From Saururus chinensis (Eukaryota > Streptophyta > Magnoliopsida > Piperales > Saururaceae), in contig CP141140.1 of NCBI GenBank assembly GCA_035235625.1, forward strand, positions 310,001 through 374,000: a stretch of 64,000 nt of DNA. Reading direction: 5' to 3'. Positions 12,335-25,673 of this stretch are shown here, one piece after another. Numbering within the stretch: position 1 is the stretch's first letter; every line of letters begins with the position of its first letter. The position numbers were made by a program, and so were the translations under genes. The notes under the pieces are model-generated. The model had not been told where the DNA came from. It ran no database searches and worked only from the letters and a program-made list of their open reading frames with translations.

Positions 12335-13450
12335 TGTTATGCACATAATATAACCATTTATATATATATTCTAGTTTTATACATTGTAGGGTTGATTTTA
12401 TATTAATATTGACTTATTAGAGTTGAATTCTATTTTATAGGGTTTGTTGAGCTTAATTGATGAAATTGTCATTTTAGAGCATTCATGATGAATTTTTGTG
12501 CAATGACTAGTTCAAGTTGGAAAATTCATTTACTAAAACCAAGTGGATGGTCAAGTGCTTAGAAATAAAAAGTACAAAGAATGAAAAATCTTAAATGAAG
12601 AAAGAACCAAAAAGAGGAATAGAAAAGTTAGTTATAATTAAATCAGGGAAGAGCTTATAAAAAGAAAGAAGACTTAAACGAGGAAAGAAGTAGGCAACAA
12701 GAAAAAGGAAAGAACAAAGAATGGAAATCAATTATATTGGGTCAAAATTGAGGAACAGTTCTACTTATCAAGTTTATAAATAGAGTAGAGAATTGCAGAA
12801 GATAATGGAGAAAAACAGAGAACCAGAAAAGAAGCATCTCAGCCAAGTTACTATTCATGATTACTGTAGGAGTCCAAAATTTATGATTCTTGCTTAATTT
12901 TCTTCTAAAGTTGTAAGCTTATTTCTACCTTATTTAATGAAAAATTTATTTCTTAAGTCAATTAGTAGCTAAACCTCTTTATTAGGGTTTTGATAAAGCT
13001 TTATTAAATTATAAAATTTTATAATTATGAGACTTAATTAATTTTTTTAATGGTACATTTAATATTATTTGTTTCTGCCTCTTTAATTGATGAGATTGAT
13101 TTGAATATAAGTTTAATCATGCTTCTCTCAGGATTTAAATTAGTTCTTGTTAGTTTCTTACTTGGTTTTGTCTGATTTAATATTAAAATTAGATATTAGT
13201 TATAATTTATAAATTATAGATATAATTAATGACTTGATTTTAATCCATTCAAGTGAAGAAGAATAATGTATTTTTTTATTGTATATGAGAGTAAGAAATA
13301 TATTTTGATTCATATAGGTAACAAATATAATTTATTTTAATAATTATTTATTAATCTATATTTAGATGTGTAATGTGCATGCATTACTGTTGCTAATACT
13401 ACATAATATTAGTGGATGTTGATACTCTTACTCAATTTTTTTAAACTATA
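12335..13450 (+). mobile_element. Probable 3' LTR of the Athila/Tat-like element
   Basis: Starts TGTTATGCACATAA directly after the polypurine block. A TATA-like TTTATAAATAGAG lies at about 12773, roughly 440 bp in, followed by a purine-rich leader. The right boundary is not clear: I see no certain CA end or target-site duplication, so 13450 is approximate. AT-rich sequence to about 13680 holds nothing else recognisable. Confidence 0.5.
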
Positions 13451-13739
13451 ACGTAGATAAAAAAAATAAGTCTTACTTAATAATACAGAGGTTCACTTTT
13501 CTTATTACAATCAAATGTAAATATTAAAAAATAAAATAAAAAAATTAGTTTGGAGTATGAGATAGTTTGACAGGCGACCATTCTTAAGCCTTGTGATGGA
13601 ATAGGAAATATAGAATATATAAAATAAAAAATATAATATAAATATTATTTTCTAAAGTGTTAAGTGTAATTTCCCTGGTTCATTAAAAAAACAAACATGC
13701 AAAATTTATTACCCCAGCAAAAAAGTGGGATGGAAACTC

Positions 13740-14298
13740 AAGAAAGTGAGGTTGATGATTGATGGGGGTTGGGCCCAGAGCCCAGCGGGCGGGAGGGAAT
13801 GAAAACTGCAGGGGACCTTCCATTTTCATGCTTCCAGTTTACTCTCTCACTGTTCCCGAACTCACCTACCCCTGATAACTCCCTCCCTCCATCATCCGTC
13901 CAACATCCATCTGCTTCCTCCCTCCCGCCCTCCCTGCTACTGACTGCTCACCCTAGACCTTAGCCAGCCAGCCAGTCAGCCCACTGGTTTTTCCTTAAAT
14001 GCTCCTTTTACGCCCAACCACCACAGGCGTTTGCTGATATCGCGTTCCTCCGTCTGGCCCTTCTCACTCTTCTCTGCTCCGCCTTTCCGACCCCCCGTCC
14101 CGTCATTCTCCCCTCGCTTACAATCTACCATCCGTCAACACGTTCTGACGATGCTCTCATCTTGGGCTTGTTTACTTGCGCCTATTTCCAATTGGTTGGG
14201 TCACTTTGCTTAGAGATCTAGGGTTCCCTATGTTCTGACCTCTCACTTGTGCTCTTGGCCTTGTTGTCCAGATCTCGCTCTGGCTTACCGAACAGCAG
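13740..14298 (+). promoter_or_regulatory. Promoter and 5' leader exon of the receptor-like kinase gene
   Basis: AT-rich DNA up to about 13690 gives way to a CT-rich leader-like stretch (13800-14120) with many CTCCCTCC tracts, common in plant 5'-UTRs. A good splice donor, CAG|GTAATC, follows position 14298. The transcription start cannot be fixed from sequence; short ORFs here are probably upstream ORFs or chance. Confidence 0.5.
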
Positions 14299-15051
14299 GT
14301 AATCAGACGCTACATACTCATTACCTGTCTTTTTTTCCTCCTCTTCTTCGGTTTTTGACACATTATTGTCTTTCTCTTGTTTTTTTTTCTAAAAAACGAA
14401 AATATTTTTCGCCGATATTTTCACGGAGACTTGCATGAATCCCATGTTGAGCGAAAGCGTGAATGTCACAGTTTGTCATGATTTTGGGTAGTTGAAGCGA
14501 CGAATTGTAGCTGTTTGGTTTCAATGCTCTCTTCCTTCTTCATTTTCTTTCTCATTATGACTTTAATTAACTAATGACACAAAAAAACAATTTCCTCCTT
14601 AGTTGGTCGTTCTCTGGGTATGAAATTGACCTATAATGGTCTCTCAGTTCACGTTTTATATTCTAGAGATTTTTTTTCATTTTACATATAAGAATTTTCA
14701 TTTTAATAGTTTCCCTCACTTTCAGTCTCTTAATCTAAGTCCAAATTGAAAAAACACTCGTAGTATAAGTCTTTCTATTTCTTTATGGGAACAGAAGTTG
14801 GAAAAGACCATTAATGCTAGAACTACTCATTTCTAACACATTGAAAGTTGTCTCCTGTTGCTTGACTACTTTCCATCTAAAGACACGCGTTAAAGAAGTT
14901 AAAAGGATTAGTAAAACAGGAAAAAAGTTTGGAAGAGCTTTGAAGCTATCTAGATGATGCACATTGTTTTCCTGCTCTTTATCTAATCGAAGCTGTCTGT
15001 TTATATACTATTGGTGTTTCATTACCTTTCCACTGTGGCTTCCCGTTTCAG
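14299..15051 (+). other. Predicted 5'-UTR intron of the kinase gene
   Basis: Begins GTAATC after 14298 and ends at a pyrimidine-rich acceptor ...CCCGTTTCAG at 15051, 20 bp before the initiator ATG at 15072. Introns just before the start codon are common in plant kinase genes. Splicing is predicted from consensus only. Confidence 0.5.
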
Positions 15052-15071
15052 GAACCTACATCTCATAGAAA

Positions 15072-18000
15072 ATGGGAAGTCTCAGTGCCAAGCTATCTGA
15101 AAAAACTGACTTATTTGGTCTTAAGGTATGGCAATTGATTGGTGTAACTGTCGGGATTTTCATTATACTTATATTATTGGCATTGTGGACGTGCCTTGTG
15201 TGTCGGAGAAAGTCCAGGAGAGCAGTAGATAGGTTCCCACTTGCTCAAATCCCCCCTGTTTCGAAAGAAATAAAAGAAGTTAGAGTTGAACGAATTTCAT
15301 CAAATCATTTTGCTCCCCGTGATGGTATTCTTCTCACAATTCATGACAAAACCAGCGACAAAGAATCAGATAAAGTTTTGGTCCATCTGGGCATGGGTAA
15401 ATTGAATAACGGGGAGAATAGCAGCCAGTCAGGGTCATTTCATCATGTTGATAAAGATGGTGGCTCTCAATCAGGTGAAGAAAGGAGCTCTGGTACAGTT
15501 TCTGTGTATAGACCATCTGCATCGCATGCTGTGGCTGCACCGTCACCCCTGAGTGGCCTTCCCGAGTTCACTCATCTTGGTTGGGGTCATTGGTTTACTT
15601 TGCGTGACCTGGAACTTGCCACCAATCGTTTTTCTAAGGAGAATGTCCTTGGAGAGGGTGGCTATGGGGTTGTTTATCGTGGCCATCTTATCAATGGCAC
15701 TCCAGTGGCTGTTAAGAAGCTCCTCAACAATCTGTAAGTAATCAGAATTTGTTATGGAATTCCCCTCTTCTGCTTGGTTTCCTTGTGTTTGTTTCTACTG
15801 TTTGTATGTCTGTCTAAATATTGTGAAAATTTCACAGCAATGTTTAAAATTTTCATGTTTAGTATCTTATATTTTTTTTCTTTTTTTCAGGGGCCAAGCA
15901 GAAAAGGAATTTAGAGTGGAAGTTGAGGCAATTGGCCATGTCCGCCATAAAAATTTAGTTCGTCTTCTTGGTTACTGTATAGAAGGAACTCATAGGTAGA
16001 AAATGTTTATTGTCCTCTTTTTCTTTCGGAGTCTTTTCCATTATGGCCATTGATATGCTGCCTTGTATTCTTAAATTTTTTAGAAGTTAGTAGCTGCCCA
16101 AAATGGTTGCAAGAAAATTTGCATTAACATTGAAGGAAAGAAAAGTAATTGGTCATTGCTTTAGAACAAGTATTGGTTATGACGCCATTAAGGAATGCTG
16201 CTTCTGGTATGCTTTTTAGCACATTCAGTTTGATAGACAAAAAAAGATAGAAACATAGGATATCACTTATATAGGAAAGTGATAAAAAAATATAAAAATA
16301 TTGAACATAACTTAATAGGAAAGTTAAGGTTTCCATATTTTTAATTATGCATAGCTTGGATCTAGGATCAAATAGGAAATATGATGATTGACAGGACCTT
16401 TAAACTCTCTCCGGTCAAACAGACCGCATTGTGTGGTCCATATTTTTTGTGTATCCTTGTCAGGGGGATACTGTATCACATAGGGCATGGTCATGGTTGA
16501 AACTCACATGATTGATCCAGTTCAAATGAAACCATTAAAGAGTGTTCTTCGAATTTCTTGCACTCAGATCAAACTGACTTCTTAGCATGGCCAGTTTTTG
16601 CATTACCTATGTCAGGTGCATAGTGTACCACATAGGGCCTGACCACAATGGAAGCTGACATAATTGATCAAATTCAATTGTAATGCATAAGATTTACCTT
16701 CAAATTTCTTCTCTCCCAAGGTTAAATTTTGAACGCTGCTGAACATACCACAAAGTTATACCATATTTCATTGTCTAAAATTCAATTGGACATGAAATAA
16801 AACTTGAGTATGCACTGTTCATGTTGCAGTGGCTTAATAATGATGGAAATTGATGCCATGGTGGTCAAATGGTTTGGAGAGGGTAATGGGAAAACATACC
16901 AAATATTTTTTTTTTCTAACCCCATCTGCTTTCACATATAGATCATTATTTGTGGTAGCATCCTGCTGACTGTTAAAATAGTTGGAAGTTACCTTTGATA
17001 GCATCTCCTTATTATCCTTCCATGATACTCAAGCAAATCTAAACTAGTTACATCTTGCCCGTGTGATACAGTTGGTAAACAGTTGTGATGGTGGCAAACA
17101 TAAACTTTGGGTCTCTTAGTGTTAGGATCATTCCAAGGCTTTTTGAGAATTTCACCCCAAAACTTTTTCTTTGGATTAAATTGTTGTCATACCAGAAGTG
17201 TTTTTTACCTCTTTTTTTTATTTTTAAAACAAGAATATAGGGCTATTTATTACAGCACATATTGAATGAAAATGACAGGTAATTATCTATTAATATTTGT
17301 GCTTATATTTATCCAGAATGCTTGTATATGAATATGTCAATAATGGGAATCTTGAGCAATGGCTTCATGGGGCTATGCGCCAACATGGATATCTTACTTG
17401 GGAGGCTCGTACGAAAGTACTTACTGGTACCGCAAAAGCGTAAGTTGTATAAAATACTAGTCATATGCACTTCTTCATGGTATCCTTTTTTTTGGTTTTT
17501 CTAGTTGTTGGGTTTGAAGTTGCCTTTTAAGATGCTGCTAATTTATGCATTTCTTTGCAGTCTTGCCTATTTGCATGAGGCCATTGAACCTAAAGTTGTG
17601 CACCGTGATATCAAATCTAGCAATATATTGATTGATGAAGATTTCAATGCCAAGGTGTCTGATTTTGGGCTGGCTAAGTTACTTGGCTCTGGGAAGAGCC
17701 ACATTACAACACGTGTCATGGGGACCTTTGGGTAATTTTCCTTTGTGGCATTTATTTTTGTTTCTAATTTCTTGTAATGCATGGAATTAGACTGTCACAG
17801 TTATAAATAGGAATTTGATATCCCAAATTATTTAAATTGTATTTTGCATCTGTCCAGATATGTGGCACCAGAGTATGCAAACACTGGGCTCTTGAATGAA
17901 AAGAGTGACGTTTATAGCTTTGGGGTAGTTTTATTGGAAGCAATTACTGGCAGAGATCCGGTAGACTACAGCCGACCTGCTCATGAGGTATGCAAAACTG

Positions 18001-20381
18001 TATCATGAATAACGTTTGAAAATCATGAATTGGTGCTAATTAGTGATGACAAGTCCATGATATTATTACTGTATATTTAGGAATTAGATGTCAACTACAG
18101 TTCTTCCTTTTTAAGTTAAGAAATTTTAAAACTGTTTTAATGTGACAAGAAATCATATGAGTTTGGAGACTTATGGTTTTTTTGTTATGATTTAACCATT
18201 GGATTGTGTCTAGACATTTATTAATGGGTAATTGTCACATTCTTGTCAATCATTGATAATTTATGGCTGTGAAATACTCCCTCTGTCCCATATTTATAGC
18301 TCCATTTTGAAAAAAGTTTGTCCCATATTAATAGCTCCATTTGGCTCAATTTAAGTGGCTGGGTACTTTAAGAAGAATCTTAGAAGCTATTTTCTATGCT
18401 CTTAGCTGTGGGTCCCACCATTCCATAAAAATCACGGTTTTTCCAAATGGAGCTATTTATATGGGACGGAGGGAGTATCACTGCTTGCAGCTTGAAATAA
18501 CCAATTTGCTTTATTTATGTTTGTCTGCTAACCATTTTAAAACATGGAACAATGACAGACCAAAATGCTGCCGCAATTTACTCCTGGTAGTTTAGTTGTC
18601 TGAGAGTGATATAATTCTGAACACATTCTCATTTAGATAACTTGAGAGGGTACTATTTATTCTTACAATTTACAGTGATATAAATGTAAAACATTACTGC
18701 TCTATGACTGAGGTTTTCCTCTCTATTTTTTTGAAATACAAGAATCTTGATTCTCTGATAATCCCTCTTTTGCAAGAGAAAGTAAATAGCTTCTAGAGAT
18801 GAATGTAATACTCCGAGCTTGCAGGTATATTCACTCCATAATATTGAGAGAACTTGGGTTACACCTGCCATTTGTTGTTGCTGTTTTTTCCCATTATTAA
18901 ATGTAGGTGGTGTTGCTTTCAGGTGAATCTTGTTGATTGGCTCAAGATGATGGTTGGCAGCAGACGCTCTGAAGATGTGGTAGACCCAAACATTGGGGCT
19001 AGACCTTCTACGAGGGCTCTCAAGCGATCCTTATTGACGGCATTGAGGTGTGTGGACCCTGATTCTGATAAGAGGCCTAAGATGGGACAAGTTGTTCGCA
19101 TGCTTGAATCTGAAGAATATCCTATAAGACGTGAGGTCAGATTATCACCCCATTCTTTGGAATCTGAATTTATACAGTCTATTGTTTAATTTCAACACTA
19201 TAAAGTCTTTTTGTATTTGGTGATATATTCTTTGAACTTCCATGTCATGCATAATTGTGGTTAAGGCTGGTCAGAATGCCCACCAACACGTTTGATTTGT
19301 GGAGGACAAGCCTCCTGATGACAATTAGTGCAACATGTTTTTACCACTGCACTGCCACCTTTTTTTTTAAAGATGCTTGACACCAAAGGATTTACAATAA
19401 GTTTTACCTTTTACTTGACGCCCAAGGATGACATTTGCAAAATATAGGAGATTCTTGGGAGTTTTAAAAAATCAGGACAGGGTTCTTTTAAGTTTTTTAC
19501 ACAAACTAGCTACAAGGTCAAACTGTGTATAACTGAGATATTTGAATTTGAACTATCTGAGTTTGAGTCGGACTTTGCTGTGAAACTTTTACTTTACTCA
19601 ATCTTGACTTTTTTGAGTCCAGATTCTAACTTCAACTTATTCACTAAACGAAATCTATCTTGGTCTTTGATTAATCTCTTTTCTATATATAAAGCATCAA
19701 TTGATTAACTAAAAAAACTGTCTTTTTTTTGCCTTGTTACGACTTACACATTCCCATCAAGACACACGCACACACAAACACACTGTATGCCACAGTGACT
19801 CGAGCTTGGAACCTATCCTCAACTGGAAGAGATCAAGCCAGCTCAATGAGGCTGTCCTGCGAAAAACGTTAGGGTTTAAATTCTGGACTTTCGAAAGAGA
19901 AATTCATTTTATTCATTGGTAAAAAGTTGTTTGTATGTTCCCCCTCTGATTGCAAATATAGTCTTTAAATAGCGCATCTACGTTCTGAAATTATAGAAAG
20001 TAACCTAGAGTTTTTGTTTCTTTAGTTTCTAAGCATAGTTGGTTCTAGCCCAATAAACATCTAGTTGTCTTTCCAGCTTGGCAGCTACCTCACTGGGATG
20101 CAGCTTTGCTCACTTAAACGGACGTTATCTAATAAAAGATATGTTGGAGCACATCTTGAATGTGTAGTATCTTAAGTTTGCATTGTGCTTAACCATGTTA
20201 GGTAGTTTGCTTGATGCACAGTTGATCAGGCTTTTTCTTTCAACAGGATCGGAGGCACAGAAGATCTCAGGCTGATTGTATGGAAATTGAATCTCAAAGG
20301 GAGAACTCTGATACTGACAGAAGCGACAATCCTGATTCTAATATTGAGCATAGAAGGGAGAGAAAAGCATATAATAAATGA
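15072..20381 (+). CDS. Receptor-like protein kinase (At3g59110/At2g42960 type, RLCK-V-like)
   Basis: Exons 15072-15733, 15891-15995, 17317-17439, 17561-17731, 17858-17987, 18923-19135 and 20247-20381 join in frame at GT-AG borders into 512 residues, the usual length of this family. A short N-terminus precedes one transmembrane segment (about 19-44, then CRRKSRR), so there is almost no extracellular domain. The Ser-rich juxtamembrane part (100-160) leads to the kinase domain: P-loop GEGGYGVV (194-201), VAVK Lys215, Glu in [16 protein letters not shown] with Asp313, DFGLAK with Asp331, and VAPEY. All catalytic residues are present and the RD motif predicts an active Ser/Thr kinase. The C-terminal tail (about 468-512) is charged and low-complexity. 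Expected role: phosphorylation signalling from the plasma membrane; substrate unknown. Intron 3 holds a degenerate repeat and intron 6 a Stowaway MITE. Confidence 0.95.
16440..16712. repeat. Degenerate direct repeat inside kinase intron 3
   Basis: Two diverged copies about 170 bp apart share TGTCAGG, ACCACATAGGGC or ATCACATAGGGC, ATTGATC and TTCAAATTTCTT/TTCGAATTTCTT. They look like an old local duplication or transposon remnant. The rest of this 1.3-kb intron (15996-17316) has nothing I recognise. Confidence 0.45.
18277..18475. mobile_element. Stowaway-type MITE (199 bp) in kinase intron 6
   Basis: Terminal inverted repeats CTCCCTCTGTCCCATAT and ATATGGGACGGAGGGAG are flanked by TA on both sides (18275-18276 and 18476-18477), the target duplication of Tc1/mariner elements. 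The subterminal motif AGCTCCATTTGG appears on both arms. It is non-autonomous and lies wholly within the intron, so it should not alter the protein. Relatives lie at 25674, 53288 and 56822. Confidence 0.92.
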
Positions 20382-22036
20382 ATGTTATGGGGCGTTTTAG
20401 TTATGACGAATTGAGCGGTATCCATTCTTTTCACGTGTTGCTACTGAGCCACTAAAGGCTTTGCATGGTGTAAATTCAGTTGACACTTGTGTCCAAGGCA
20501 GAGGGCGGCTAAGATTTTCTTTTGCTTTTTCTATTTTTTTCTTGTTTATTCTTTACTGTAGACGTTGGGAGAAGATTGTTGATTTGCATGTATGGTGGCA
20601 ATTTGAGCATTAAACATTGGTATGTACAGACTTGTAATTGAAGCTGGTTGAATTGCAAAAAAACAGAAAAAACTAGTGTTAAATTGATAACATTGTTCTA
20701 TTGGATTGTGGACAATGAAGAAGTGTTTTCATGCACATGCATTATTGGTCCATGTCTTGGAAAAGGATCACAGAACTCGGTCTGAATGTATGCATTACTC
20801 AAGGGAGTGGGTTATTACGGAGCATCAAAGCGTAATGATTGTGACTCTATGTAGGTGCACAGATGTGTTGGTGTGTTTGCATTCTTGGTGTAGGCGCAAT
20901 GCACTAACTCATAACTGTGCCCCGGCATATGTCATGAGCATTTAAACTTCATTCCTCGTTGACAGTTGGGTAATTCTAACTTGCTTGTTCCCTAAGTAGC
21001 ATGTGCCATTAGATCCTTGTCCATACTTGCTAAGATGCATCGGGCACATATTAATATAATTTTTTTAAATTATTTTTATAGTTGTGTAAGAAAATTAAAA
21101 GTTCAAGTTAAAAATGAGCATATATGCGAAAACTTAAGAATGGTACATTGATCAGAAAAGTTTTAAAGATTGTAGATTATGTGGACATAAGTATGTAAAA
21201 AAGACAGGATGTCTTAGTAAATAGGTGAGGAGTTATCAAGCAAGCTAAAATAGAGGTCTAAGATTTATATTACCAACCTCAAATTATTAAGAAAAATATG
21301 TTAATTATGATTATGAACAGGTGAGGAGTTATCAAGCAAGCTAAAATAGAGGTCTAAGATTCATATTACCAACCTCAAATTATTAAGAAAATTGTGTTAA
21401 TTATTATTATGAATAGATGCTTGCAGACAATGAAGTAAGAGAATGAAACCTATTTTGGGACAATTCCTGGTATAAGAATGATATTTTTGTGGTTGTAGAA
21501 CAACTTAGGGAATATCATAAAAGACATAGCACAAAAATAAGATTAACAACCTAAACATTGTTATGTGTGTTAGTGCATAGTATGACCCTAACACTAAAAC
21601 GTGTACAGTTAATATTCAAGTTCACTTTCATTGTCACTGAGATGCCAATTTAGCCACCTCAACTTGGCTCAAGGCTCAACTCGATTTATTAACTAGACTC
21701 ATTGCTATAACTTGAAGTGGTCAAACCAAAGCATGATTAGACTTGGTTTGAACTGGTTCGGTTCAAATAATAAATTACAAATTTTTGGAATGAGATTTTG
21801 TTTTCATAAAGGATAAAAGAAGGAAAATTATGATGCTCTAAAGAATAAAGCTAGTAAATATATACTAATAAAGTCTATCACTTAGGAAACTAAATATATT
21901 TTTTTGCAAGAAGAAATGATACATTAAAAAATATTACCCTACATATCAGAAGTGACTTGCCAAAAAATGAGGTAAATTCATGTCTTTTGTGTGTTATAAA
22001 TCTAATTATATTGATTTTTATCATAATAACATATAG
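20382..22036 (+). other. Kinase 3'-UTR and gene-poor flank
   Basis: The first 300 bp after the stop are probably 3'-UTR. Beyond about 20700 I see no gene; the ORF 20706-20945 has no recognised motif. The only clear structure is the 96-bp tandem duplication listed separately, before the decayed copia sequence starts near 22037. Confidence 0.4.
21223..21414. repeat. 96-bp tandem duplication
   Basis: The segment beginning AGGTGAGGAGTTATCAAGCA at 21223 is repeated at 21319 with only a few differences over 96 bp, head to tail. It is probably a recent local duplication in non-coding DNA. Confidence 0.9.
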
Positions 22037-24862
22037 TTGAATGATTCTAATTATACAATCTATACTGTCATGCAAGGGTTTCTCAAACTAAAAAAATTAA
22101 ATAATGGGGAATACAATATATATTCAGGCAATAAGATGTGTTCAAAGGTTGAAGGTATAGAAACATGTCGACTTGTTCTTCATACAAAATACACCTTAGA
22201 TTTAGATATAACTTTTTATATTCTAAATTTTTTAAATAATTTAGTTTATGTGTTAAGACTAGTGTCTTATGACTTTAATTTTCAATTCATGAATTCATCA
22301 TTTTTAATTATTAAAGATTTAGATACCATTGGTTCTAGTTTCTCAATTGATGAATTATATTATCTCTCTTTACATATTTCATTTAAATAATCTATGATGT
22401 ATGTGCAAGGTAGTGTTACTAAAAAAAATTCCTCCATATTATGGCATATGTGATTGGAGCATATCTTCATCGACCGCTTAAAAAGATTAATAAGAAGAAT
22501 TTTAAAAACTCTACTTTACTAATCTTGAGACATGCATAGACTGCATAAAGGGAAACGAGACTAACAAGTCTTTTAAAGGTGCTAAGAGACATGATAAGAA
22601 ATTATGAATCATACACTAATATTTTTGGATTGTTTAGTATGCCATGTCTAAATAATTAAAAGTATTTTGTTACCTTTAGAAATGATCATACTCAATACAT
22701 GTATCTTTATCTCTTAAATGAAAAGGTTGAAGTATTTTATGTTTTCAAGACTTATAAGGTAGAGGTAGAGAAACAATATGACATGAGTATCAAAATTATT
22801 AGTTCAAACAGGGGAGGGGAATTCTGAGAATGAACAAAAACTTGGACTATTTGCACAGTTCTTAAAGGAACATATTATTGTTGCACAATACATAGTATCG
22901 GGCACACCACAACAAAATGGTGTGGCTGAAAGAATTGACCACACTTTGATGGATATGGCGAGGAGTATGATTAGTAGCTCTTCTCTTCCTCTCAATATGT
23001 AGAGTGAAGCCCTAAAGGCAGCCATGTATATTTTAAATCAAGTTCCATATAAAGTCATTCCTAAAAACCCCTTTGAGCTATGGAATGGATGAAAACCAAG
23101 TTTAGATCATATACACATTTGGGGTTGTCTTGTCACGATTAAGGTGTACAATCTACTTCAGAAGAAGCTTGACCCTAAGATTGTTGATGGTTTTTTCATT
23201 AGATATGCATAAAGGTCTAAGGGTTATAGGTTTTATTTTCCCTCGCACACCCCTACAATAGTCAAAGCATGGAATGCACATTTTTTTGAAAAATGACAAC
23301 TTGAGCATGAGTATTTTCCCAAAACACACTATGTTTAAGGAAGTATGGGTTCTAGTTCTTTTACCCACATCCAGTGGAGGATCACATATTGTATCACCAA
23401 TGTTGATTCTTAAGCAGCTTATTATTCTATCACTATCCTCTCAGGAACAAGTTGCTAAAGCTCCTATTGTACAGACACCTCCACCTTTGGATCAAATAGG
23501 ACTTCAATGGTCTTCAAGAATAAGAAAACTTGTAGTCCCTTCGACTATGTTGTATACATCAAGGAGTATGAATAGAATGTTGGACTCATTAAATATCCTA
23601 TTACGCATTCACATGCCCTGAATTGAGATAACTCCAACAAGTGGTATGATGTCATGGAGGATGAGATAAAATTTATAGCTAATAATCAAGTCTAAGATTT
23701 TCTAGAGTTACTGCAAGGCGCCAAGGCTATTGGTTGATAATGGGTCTATAAGACTAAAGTAGATCTATCTGGTAACATTAGCATGTATAAGGCTCGACTT
23801 GTTACCAAAGGTTTTTTTTAGAAAGATGGTATCGACTATAATGAAACTTTCTCTCCAGTTTCTGTGAAAAATTCATTAAGAGTTATTTTGGCCCTTATAG
23901 CTAATTTTGACTTAGAGTTAATCAAATTGATATGAAAACGACATTCTTGAATGGGGATCTTGAGGAGGAGGTGTATACAAATAAGCATGAAGGATTCACC
24001 TCAAATAATGGAAGTCATCTGGTTTGAAGACTTAAAAAGTCAATATACAAACTAAAACAAGGATTCTGGTAGTGATATTTGAAGTTTAACGATGTTATTA
24101 CTTCATTTGGTTTTAAGGAGAACATTGTTGATCAATACATATACCTTAAGGTTAATGGGAGCGATTACATATTTTTGGTATTTTATGTTGATGGCATACT
24201 ACTTGGGGATGTTGCATAAGATTAAGTAGTTTATTTTTTATAACTTTGACATGAAAGATTTAGGAAAGGCATCTTGTGTCATATGGATTGAGATATATTG
24301 TGATAGATCTTGATGAATCCTTTGGTTGTCTCAACAAGCCTATATAAATAAAATTCTGAAATAGTTTAACATGAAAAACTACTTGCATAATGCAACTCCT
24401 ATTGTGAAGGGTGACAAATTTGACTTGTTCTAGTGTCCGAATAATTCTTTGGAGTTGGAAAGCATGAAAGAAGTTGCTAGTAATATGATGTACTTGGAGG
24501 TCTGCATAAGACTAGATATTGCCTTTGCTATTAGAATGTTGGATAGATACCAGAAAAATTCAGGGTTAAATCATTGGAGAGCTGCAAAGAAGGTTATAAA
24601 GTATCTACTAGGAGCAAAAGATTACATGCTCATATATAGACATTATGATCATTTGGAGCTGGTCAAATACACAAATGCAGACTTTGCTGGTTGTGTTGAC
24701 TCAAAAAAGTCGATATCGGGTTACATTTTCCTTCTAGCAGGCGGTATTGTCTCTTGGAAAATTATCAAGAAAACCCCTACAACGTCATTGACTATGGAGG
24801 CAAAGTTTGTTGCTTATTATGAAGGCATGTCACAACAAATGAACATAAAACACCAACATTAA
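22037..24862 (+). pseudogene. Decayed Ty1-copia retrotransposon (protease-IN-RT-RNase H)
   Basis: Copia pol landmarks occur in the usual order but in shifting frames. A post-protease segment (22070-22390) has GFLKLKKLNNGEYNIY and LDLDITFYI; GAG-pre-integrase follows near 22440-22560 (LWHM, CIKGK); integrase has GTPQQNGVAER (about 22898-22935); RT lies at about 23740-24300; RNase H lies at 24449-24862 with KYTNADFAGCVDSKKSISG and MEAKFVAYYEG. The RT catalytic YVDD is YVDG (24184-24195). Many stops and frameshifts make it non-functional. No LTRs, primer-binding site or polypurine tract were recognised on either side, and the gag region is not identifiable. Confidence 0.88.
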
Positions 24863-25673
24863 TAACACATGATGATTGAAGGGAGAGGTAGGGTACATGA
24901 TTATTAGATGATGTCCCACTCATAAGATTCTTAGATAAGATGAAGGCAATGTTATAACTAAACTCAAATATGGGTCAACCCTTATTGTAGGTGCATTAGG
25001 CCATACAAACTATTACTCCCTCTATCCCATATTAAGTGTTCTAAAGTTAGTTAAAAACCAAATAAGATATTTAATATAAGGAAGAGAAATTGTTTGTAGA
25101 AATCCCTAAGTTAGATGTGTAAGTAAATGAATAGGAATGGGGCACTATATTTTGAAAAAAAATGTGTAAATTATATGGACCCATCCGTATTGATCTCATG
25201 TAATTGAAAAAAAAGTTTTAAAATTTACATTTTAATAAAAAGTAATATAACTAAAATATTGTCAACCTTAAACATCTGAAAAGGTTGGGTTCAAAATGTG
25301 ATTGAATATTTTTTAGATAGTTTTTTTAATAAAAATATGAAAAAATAATTGTTGGCCGTGACAATATGATATGACCGAAATGGTGAAAATGTATCAGTTT
25401 TCTTGCATGAAGTGTACCAACCTTTTGATTGTATCAGTAATGACCGATACTAATATATACCAATATCAATCAATAAGTCATTCCATGCTTGTAGCATACT
25501 TACATCTTGTAAATTACTAGAAGGAAATTTAAGTTTTTTTGGTGCTTAATAGTTTATGCATCTACTTAACTATTTAGACGTGAAGTCTACATGTGATTAT
25601 GCAAGACAAAGATAAATAGTTCCTCAAAAAGTGAACTTGTAGTTGGAGCACAAGTTCATGGGAAACCTATGTG
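24863..25673. other. Intergenic DNA with MITE and AT-element fragments
   Basis: No gene. A partial Stowaway end (TACTCCCTCTATCCCATATT) is at about 25014 without a matching right end. At 25380-25500 GTATCAG/CCGATAC-type sequence ending in ATTCCATGCTTGTAG resembles the terminal part of the AT-rich elements at 27003 and 27995. The rest is anonymous AT-rich sequence. Confidence 0.4.

Noticed and set aside
22037..24862. A possibly intact copia polyprotein
   Set aside because: Frameshifts and stops throughout, YVDD changed to YVDG, no LTRs found.
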